The position numbers and the translations under genes are program-made. Under the pieces are notes generated by a model. The model made no database searches. It saw only the letters and a list, made by a program, of their open reading frames with translations, and was not told the origin of the DNA. A stretch of DNA of 53,217 nt from Dongia_B sp035539075 (GTDB lineage: Bacteria > Pseudomonadota > Alphaproteobacteria > Dongiales > Dongiaceae), in NCBI GenBank assembly GCA_035539075.1, contig DATLJB010000187.1:1-53217 (forward strand), read 5' to 3'. Position 1 is the first letter of the stretch. Each line of letters starts with the position of its first letter. Positions 48,025-53,217 of this stretch are shown piece by piece.

Positions 48025-48114
48025 TCAGTGTCCGAAGATGCGGTGGAGGGTGTCTTTCAACTGCAATCCCAGGAGGATTACGGTGAAGACTATCCAGGCG
48101 TATTTTTGAATCAT
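48025..48114 (-). CDS. 29-aa membrane micro-protein between virB6 and virB7
   Basis: ATG at 48114 follows GAGG, which overlaps the virB6 stop. The peptide MIQKYAWIVFTVILLGLQL then KDTLHRIFGH has one hydrophobic helix and a short charged end. Tight spacing to both neighbours (8 bases after the virB6 stop, 12 before virB7) supports translation. No family is recognised. Together with 11756-11860 it is the second micro-membrane gene at a T4SS joint. Confidence 0.58.
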   Translation of the reverse strand: MIQKYAWIVFTVILLGLQLKDTLHRIFGH

Positions 48115-48122
48115 GTTTGTCC

Positions 48123-49037
48123 TCATTTCCCGCCGGCGAGGCGAGCTTGCGGCATATATGAGAGTGGGCCGGCGCCGACCTTGTCGGCGACCGAATCAGC
48201 CAATTGCGCGGCTAGATGCTTGAAACCGTCCCGCAAAAAGATCAGCAGCGCGCCGCAGATCATTGCGGTCAGATAATCCTCGCCAAAAAGAAACGCGGAA
48301 GCCGCGCTAGTCACCTTTCCCGAGGCGTCGATTGGCATATGGTCAAATGCGACCTTCAACAGATGATTCGCGAGACCAACAATCACGCCAAGCGTCATGA
48401 ACTCGATGACGCCAGTAAGCAGGATCTTCCAGGCCTGCGAAGCGAGGCCGCGCGTGAACGGCACGGCAAGCGCAACAAGAATGATCGGGCCGAGCACTTG
48501 GATGAGAATGAACTTGGAATAGAACCAGGTGGCGTCCCATACAATCAGAAGCCAGAGACCAGCAAAGAGGAACCACAACAGAGCGGCACCGATTACGAGC
48601 CCAATTTCGGTCCAATCGGTCCCGCTCATAATTGCGAGCACTCCGTTGGTGATAGTCTGGAGAGGACCGCCAACAGCGGCGATCAAGCCGGCTATGCCTG
48701 TCTGCGTGGTGTCCACGCTCCCGCCGTTAGGATCGACCATAAATTGTGCGAGCGAGACGCCGAAATTCAGGGTGTGCTGCACGAAGTCCATCCAGAGCGA
48801 CGGAAATGTCAGGAACGTGCTTGCCACGACGGTCAGAAGCACTTCCTTGGCTAAGTCCTCGATTTTGAAGTCTTTGCCAGCCATGTAACCGCCGATCTTG
48901 ATTGTCCAATAGAGGCCAAGGACTGCCCCAAGGAACGTCATCGAGTAGGGCGCAATCGCTTCGGTTACTGTCGTCGCATAGCTATCGGCCGCGTTCTGCC
49001 AGACGGTGAAAATGACGCAGGTGGAGCAAGATCCCAT
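48123..49037 (-). CDS. virB6: VirB6 polytopic channel protein
   Basis: The protein is 304 aa from ATG 49037. About six membrane segments are visible, including MTFLGAVLGLYWTIKIGGY, LVIGAALLWFLFAGLWLLIVW and FILIQVLGPIILVALAV (each in part), with a central WDATWFYSKF conserved-type stretch typical of TrbL/VirB6. It forms the inner-membrane pore part. The upstream extension of the frame to 49175 lies over virB5 and is rejected. Confidence 0.88.
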   Translation of the reverse strand: MGSCSTCVIFTVWQNAADSYATTVTEAIAPYSMTFLGAVLGLYWTIKIGGYMAGKDFKIEDLAKEVLLTVVASTFLTFPSLWMDFVQHTLNFGVSLAQFMVDPNGGSVDTTQTGIAGLIAAVGGPLQTITNGVLAIMSGTDWTEIGLVIGAALLWFLFAGLWLLIVWDATWFYSKFILIQVLGPIILVALAVPFTRGLASQAWKILLTGVIEFMTLGVIVGLANHLLKVAFDHMPIDASGKVTSAASAFLFGEDYLTAMICGALLIFLRDGFKHLAAQLADSVADKVGAGPLSYMPQARLAGGK

Positions 49038-49062
49038 GATGTCGTTCCCTGGGGCGCAGCGG

Positions 49063-49863
49063 TTATTGGAACGGATTGATGTTGCTACCGTCCGAAGGAT
49101 CGCTATTGCTCGCTGAGCCTTCGGAAACGCGTTGCATCGTCGTAGTGGGGAGGTGCTTGATTTCCGTGGCGGCACTTAGCTCAAGCTGCTGCGCGAGCAA
49201 CGTCCGGTGCATGACCAGTTCCTGATTGATCGAATTGAGCGCTTGAGCAATCTGCGCGAGCTGGGTCCGCACATCGCTATTGGGACCTGTCATTACGGTG
49301 TTTGCGTGCTGCGAGGCGTCAGGGGCCTTGTTAAGCGCCACCTCGGCGGCCGCCATGGCCCGAAAGGCGACTTCCTTCTGGGTGCGATAGCGCTGCTGGA
49401 TCATTGACTGAATTTCATCATTGGAGACCGGCTTAAAATCGCTGCCCGTCTTAGCCGCCGGAAAATCGAGCGCCTTCACCAAGAACTGCTGCGCGTTCTG
49501 CGGCGTCGAAATCGAGGGCGAGATGCTTTTCGCCATCTTCCACGTATCGAAAGCCGGTTGCACGGCGCTGACCGTGCTACCGATGTTGCTCTCCCAGGGG
49601 CCAACCGTCGCGTTGACGGCCTGGCGAGCCATGCCAACAGCACCGTTCAGTGTCGTGAGCTGCTTCACTGTCTCGACGGCCTGCGCAACCTGCTTGATCA
49701 TGTTGACGGCTGTTGACGTGTTCTGCGTCAAATTACTCGCGTCTATGACGGCCATCCCGCCGGCGAAGGCGAGAGGCGTAACAACGAGAGTGGCAAGCAC
49801 CGCGAGAGCCGTCCGAACAGGTCGGAAGCCTGTGCGGCGATTGCGACGGCGCGACGATGTCAT
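49063..49863 (-). CDS. virB5: VirB5/TrbJ-like minor pilus protein
   Basis: The protein is 266 aa from ATG 49863, overlapping the virB4 stop (ATGA). An Arg-rich N-terminus and signal peptide (to about FAGGMA, residue 36) precede a long helical region with NTSTAVNMIKQVAQAVETVKQL (in parts) and QELVMHRTLLAQQLELS near the end. This is the helical-bundle type found at the pilus tip. The end is Ser/Asp-rich. Confidence 0.82.
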   Translation of the reverse strand: MTSSRRRNRRTGFRPVRTALAVLATLVVTPLAFAGGMAVIDASNLTQNTSTAVNMIKQVAQAVETVKQLTTLNGAVGMARQAVNATVGPWESNIGSTVSAVQPAFDTWKMAKSISPSISTPQNAQQFLVKALDFPAAKTGSDFKPVSNDEIQSMIQQRYRTQKEVAFRAMAAAEVALNKAPDASQHANTVMTGPNSDVRTQLAQIAQALNSINQELVMHRTLLAQQLELSAATEIKHLPTTTMQRVSEGSASNSDPSDGSNINPFQ

Positions 49864-52190
49864 AGGGGTAAGAACTCTTGCAGCCATTTCGGGCCAAACC
49901 TTTCCTTGAGCTTGAGGAGTGCTGTGCGGTCTTCGATGGACGAGCTGAAAGCTCGGAGGTAAGGACCGAGAGCCGAAAGGCTCGTATCTAAAATCACCGA
50001 CTCATTGTCGCGCTTGAAAAGGGCGGCATAGCGCAAGCGCTCGGTGGCCTTATCCTTGCCGATGATGAATGCCCATTCCTCGTCGGTGAGGCGGAAATGC
50101 GCGTAGTCTTCACGGCGGGCCGCCGGATCTCGGAGGAAGATGCGGAGAGCGGTGTTGACGCGGAAGGCGTCGTGATCAAAGACGTTCGGCTCTTGGGCCG
50201 CCATGATCACGGAACCCAGCAGCTTTCGATGTTCGCGGAACAGGATTTCGGTTTGCTTGAAGAAAACCGGGTCCTGCAGCATCGCACCCGCCTCATCTAC
50301 GAAAATAAGATGCGGTGTCGCTGCTTTTGCCACCATCTGCCGGATGCGATACATAAAATAGAAGGTCATCGCGGCGGCGATCTGCGGCGTCGAGTGCATT
50401 TCGGTCATGTCGAAGCCCACCAGGCGCGAGCCGGTGAAGCTGAGCGCGTCACGCTCCCCGTTGAAGATGCGGGAATACTTGCCTTCAACGGCCCAGGGCT
50501 TGATTTTCTGCAGATAGATGCTTTTGGGTGGAAACATGTGTTTCCACTGCTTCGACATCTGCCGATGCTCGGGGGCTGATTTCATCATGTCGCCGATCGC
50601 GGTATTGATGGCCTCAATTGCCTCCGCATCATCGAGGCCGATCAGCATTTGCAGCAGGATGCGCAGCATATCGCGCTGTTCCAGGCTGTCCGGCAGCAGG
50701 AACGGATTGAGCGGTAGGTTATCGGCCTCGGGGATGAGATAGTCGCCGCCGAAACAGGCAAACGGCGTCAAGCAGCCCTGCATGCGATCGAAGACAAAGG
50801 ACCGTAAATTCGGGTGCGCTGACATCGCCCCGAGGATGAGGAACATGATGAGGGTGGACTTACCTTGTCCAGCCGGCCCGATAACAAGGGTATGACCGAG
50901 CAATTCGTCCTCGGCCTTGTGGAAAATGAAGCCGTAGGGCGCTCCGCTGGCGGTGGGGAAATAGCGGACGGGATGCGGCCCCCAGGGCGACCGGGTTTTG
51001 CCCTTGGGTTCCGCCTTCAATGGCGTGTAATCGGCGATATTGGACGATAGGAGGTGGTAATCCCTGGTGAAGTATTCATAGCCAGGGAATTGCGACCACC
51101 AAAGACGCTCGGCCAGCATCGTCTCGCGCACGGCGCGGGTATGGTGCTTCGCCAGTGTGGCGCGCACTCTATCGATGGTCTTATCCAGGTCTTCGCGCGA
51201 ACGCTCCGTTGCATAGACGGTTATCTCGGTCTTGAAATATCCCTCAAGGCCGGCGTTGACCTTCTCCTGAACCTTCTGCCAATCGTCGGAAATCAGCTTG
51301 TTGAGAAAGGCGAGCTTTGCCTGTTTCGCGCGATTCGCAATGGTAATGTCAGCGTTAGCTTTGTCGTAGGGAAGAGCGCGGAGCACGATCTTGAGTGCGG
51401 CCGGGATCTGCATCAACGCATTGATGACCTCGGCCGTCGATTCTTCCGGCCAGGCGCGGATGCCGACTGCCGATTGATAGAGCTGGCTCGGTCCATCGCT
51501 GTGAACGATGCTGCCATGGCGATCAAAGCTCAGATTGGCGAAAGTGAGCCGATCGCCGAGCAGCGTATTTGCGGGCGGAACGGTGATGTCAAAGCCGTTG
51601 AGCTGGTTCGCGAGCCAGCTCAACAGTGGCGACACATCGCCGTCGCCGATCGTCAGGGTCTCCGGGCCGTACTCGTTGAGATGATCCTTGATTGCGCGTT
51701 CCGCAGGGTCGAGCCGCTTCAGATGATCCTTACTCGTCACCGAAATAACAATGTGGTGGGTGGCGACAAAGGAATCATCGAAGCGCGCATGCCAAAGACT
51801 GTCGATCTTCTGCGCCAGGGCTTCCGGCGCGATCGGCGGCGTGTTGATCGGCAAATGCGTCTTCTGTGAGACAATGCGAAGGCCGACCGGGCCGTCGGTC
51901 AGCGAGTCGAATAGGTTTTTGCGGCTCTTAAAGAGGTTTTCGAGGTCTATTTGCGTGAGGCCGCTATAGATGCGGCCAGTCAGGCTGATGACGCGGAAGC
52001 CGCCGCCACCCTTGCGGCCGTGAAGCCTGACGGTCTTGCCGTCTTCATCAACCTGGTCCCAATGGATACGGTCGCGGAGGTAGGTAGTGGCCGGCTGGGG
52101 CCAAAAGGGACGCATGAGCAAAGGGGCGCTTACGGCGCCAGCCGTCAGCGATGCGACCGTGGCCGCAAGCGGAATGAGGTCAAGCGACAT
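49860..52190 (-). CDS. virB4: VirB4 secretion ATPase
   Basis: The protein is 776 aa from ATG 52190. The N-terminal half is the CagE/TrbE-type region. The C-terminal ATPase has Walker A GPAGQGKST (residues 438-446) and Walker B HLIFVDEAG. It drives pilus and channel assembly. Its start lies inside the end of virB3 (11-base overlap) and its stop overlaps virB5. Confidence 0.95.
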   Translation of the reverse strand: MSLDLIPLAATVASLTAGAVSAPLLMRPFWPQPATTYLRDRIHWDQVDEDGKTVRLHGRKGGGGFRVISLTGRIYSGLTQIDLENLFKSRKNLFDSLTDGPVGLRIVSQKTHLPINTPPIAPEALAQKIDSLWHARFDDSFVATHHIVISVTSKDHLKRLDPAERAIKDHLNEYGPETLTIGDGDVSPLLSWLANQLNGFDITVPPANTLLGDRLTFANLSFDRHGSIVHSDGPSQLYQSAVGIRAWPEESTAEVINALMQIPAALKIVLRALPYDKANADITIANRAKQAKLAFLNKLISDDWQKVQEKVNAGLEGYFKTEITVYATERSREDLDKTIDRVRATLAKHHTRAVRETMLAERLWWSQFPGYEYFTRDYHLLSSNIADYTPLKAEPKGKTRSPWGPHPVRYFPTASGAPYGFIFHKAEDELLGHTLVIGPAGQGKSTLIMFLILGAMSAHPNLRSFVFDRMQGCLTPFACFGGDYLIPEADNLPLNPFLLPDSLEQRDMLRILLQMLIGLDDAEAIEAINTAIGDMMKSAPEHRQMSKQWKHMFPPKSIYLQKIKPWAVEGKYSRIFNGERDALSFTGSRLVGFDMTEMHSTPQIAAAMTFYFMYRIRQMVAKAATPHLIFVDEAGAMLQDPVFFKQTEILFREHRKLLGSVIMAAQEPNVFDHDAFRVNTALRIFLRDPAARREDYAHFRLTDEEWAFIIGKDKATERLRYAALFKRDNESVILDTSLSALGPYLRAFSSSIEDRTALLKLKERFGPKWLQEFLPL

Positions 52191-52452
52191 AGGTTCGATC
52201 GTCCGATTGCCAGTGATTGCGGGTGGGCCTGCGTTCGGGAAGGGCACGCATGACCGCCTCGATGTGCGGCTCGCGCATCGAAATCAAAATGCAGAGGGGG
52301 TAGGTGATGAGCCAAAGGCCGACAGCGCCCAGGGGCGTGCCAAGGACGATGGCGAGCAGGGGGCCGGCGACCAACTGCACGCCGATGAGGGAGGGGGCGC
52401 AATAAAGGAAGCGGACCGGTCGCGCGACATGCCTGTAGATGGGTGACTTCAT
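52180..52452 (-). CDS. virB3: VirB3 inner-membrane protein
   Basis: The protein is 90 aa from ATG 52452. It starts with the family pattern SPIYRHVARPVRFL, then two membrane segments (about 25-43 and 50-66). It precedes and overlaps virB4, as in most VirB systems. Confidence 0.88.
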   Translation of the reverse strand: MKSPIYRHVARPVRFLYCAPSLIGVQLVAGPLLAIVLGTPLGAVGLWLITYPLCILISMREPHIEAVMRALPERRPTRNHWQSDDRTYVA

Positions 52453-52465
52453 TGCGCCCCCGACC

Positions 52466-52765
52466 TCAGCCGCCCTGACCTTGGGCGGAAGCAACGAGCC
52501 AGGCGAGCCCGGTGAGAGCGATCAGGCCGACAATGATCTGGACGGCCCATTTGATCTTGAGAATGCCGGCGATCCCGAGGCCGATGACGATGACGCCCGC
52601 CAAACTGGCGAAAGCGATGATCATGGTCTTCGCGCGGCCGGTCCAATCTGTGATGAGAGTGGTGGTTGCATCGAACGGATTTCCGCTATCTGCCAATGCC
52701 TTAGCGACCGGGGACAGGAGAATTAAGGCCAGGCATATCCGGCCCGCCCATTTGTTAAACGACAT
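52466..52765 (-). CDS. virB2: VirB2 major pilin
   Basis: The protein is 99 aa. The signal peptide ends near AKALA (residue 25). The mature part has two membrane helices (about 47-66 and 73-92) separated by a short KIK loop, typical of VirB2 pilins. It is the first gene of the virB operon, with AGAGGG upstream of ATG. Confidence 0.9.
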   Translation of the reverse strand: MSFNKWAGRICLALILLSPVAKALADSGNPFDATTTLITDWTGRAKTMIIAFASLAGVIVIGLGIAGILKIKWAVQIIVGLIALTGLAWLVASAQGQGG

Positions 52766-52841
52766 GGATTTTCGCCCTCTTACAGATTAGGTTGTGATCG
52801 TGTTGTTGGATGGTTGTGCACTTATTCAGTATCGCGTACAT

Positions 52842-52868
52842 ATGTGCATCATGTGTGATGATGCACAT
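52842..52868. promoter_or_regulatory. Operator-like palindrome in the virB2 divergent promoter region
   Basis: ATGTGCATCA-TGTGTGA-TGATGCACAT has perfect 10-bp arms. It lies between virB2 (minus) and the gene starting at 52931 (plus), so one bound dimer could control both. A related site with the same core is at 41545-41568. Confidence 0.7.
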
Positions 52869-52930
52869 ACGTTATAGAATGCTAGGTGATGCTGATGCAA
52901 GGGCAAACCAATGTCGTGGAGTTGAGAATT

Positions 52931-53217
52931 ATGGCGACGAGAAAGACACGCCTTGCGCGTGTCACAGGAACTTCGACAGGTGGTACGCCCAAAAAGGAAA
53001 CGGCGCGGGGCCGGCAGCTCGTCTCTCAGGACGAGATCTGGCATCGCTTCCGACTCTTCTGCGTCGAGAACCGCGTGAACATCAGCGAGGGCTTTGAGAC
53101 CGTCGTGATGGTGCTGGATAAGTACAAGGGAGCGCCGGAGAAGATCGGGCCAAAGATTTTCAAGGCACTTGCGTTACGCAACAGCCTCACGGGTGACGAG
53201 CGGCTGACGATGGATGA
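52931..53217 (+). CDS. N-terminal part of the junction-spanning small protein
   Basis: ATG at 52931 opens a 97-aa protein completed at 1-148 of the circle. A basic N-terminus (MATRKTRLARVTGTSTGG) is followed by a helical core beginning QDEIWHRFRLFC. It is divergent from virB2 with the palindrome between them, which makes it the best candidate regulator of the transfer operon. The family is unknown. Confidence 0.7.
   Translation, partial: MATRKTRLARVTGTSTGGTPKKETARGRQLVSQDEIWHRFRLFCVENRVNISEGFETVVMVLDKYKGAPEKIGPKIFKALALRNSLTGDERLTMD
53077..53217. repeat. Terminal overlap, right copy (circular junction)
   Basis: Identical to 1-141. See the left copy for interpretation. Confidence 0.93.

Noticed and set aside
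1..53217. Phage-like direct terminal repeats
   Set aside because: The overlap is inside a gene, and there are no capsid, terminase or portal genes. Circular assembly overlap explains it.
1..53217. tRNA or rRNA genes
   Set aside because: No cloverleaf with a conserved T-arm GGTTCGAATCC-like block and no rRNA-like stretch was recognised on either strand.

Overview
The window is one complete circular plasmid. The first 141 bases (1-141) are repeated exactly as the last 141 (53077-53217), and one gene reads through the junction, so the true circle is 53,076 bp. High GC, a MOBP-type transfer origin, an alphaproteobacterial-style VirB/VirD4 secretion system, a RepC-like initiator, DUF2285, ArdC, a ParB-like protein and DUF4942 suggest an alphaproteobacterial host. 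The genus cannot be named from sequence alone.

Layout. 1-4.9 kb: small accessory genes and a methyltransferase. 4.9-9.5 kb (minus): relaxase-helicase and MobC. 9.55-10.35 kb: oriT (inverted repeat plus TATCCTG/C nick motif, cut predicted after 9646), a phased GTCAC array, a 15-bp-arm hairpin and four 16-bp palindromes. From the nick orientation, the plus strand is transferred and DNA to the right enters the recipient first. 10.3-21.3 kb is therefore the leading region: SprT-like protease, virB1, a 34-aa membrane protein, virD4, a ribbon-helix-helix protein, ssb, a Fic/VbhA-like pair with a degenerate Fic motif, a ParB-like protein, DUF4942 and ArdC. Apart from the SprT gene all lie on the minus strand, so the transferred strand is their template. 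21.9-26.6 kb: SRAP (YedK/HMCES) protein, two paralogous unknowns and a candidate nuclease-type defence gene. 26.7-28.0 kb: repA and iterons. 28.4-31.1 kb: small genes, DUF2285, a PLD nuclease, ParA, its DNA-binding partner and a repeat-rich centromere. 31.2-35.3 kb: membrane proteins, a tyrosine recombinase and a DEDD-type exonuclease-like protein. 35.6-38.4 kb: a BsuBI/PstI-type restriction-modification pair. 38.5-39.4 kb: a second, intact Fic/antitoxin pair. 40-41.5 kb: a second replication initiator (RepC-like with a DnaA N-domain-like C-terminus) with a probable antisense RNA. 41.6-52.8 kb (minus): virB2-virB11, including hidden virB7-like and 29-aa membrane genes and a 744-aa cysteine-repeat protein between virB10 and virB11.

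The most notable signal is a family of large structured intergenic elements (R1 15017-15406, R2 19294-19606, R3 21320-21705, R4 28108-28290). Their stems keep pairing while the bases change. On the minus strand they lie upstream of ssb, a 56-aa gene, ardC and repA. Position, orientation and gene content fit a single-stranded-DNA promoter or structured leader family that switches on leading-region genes right after plasmid entry. That function is inference; the structure and covariation are visible in the sequence.

Other points of interest are the modular cysteine protein in the T4SS operon, a VirB10 that begins as a lipoprotein, micro-membrane proteins at T4SS gene joints, the dual replicons and the paired active/degenerate Fic modules.
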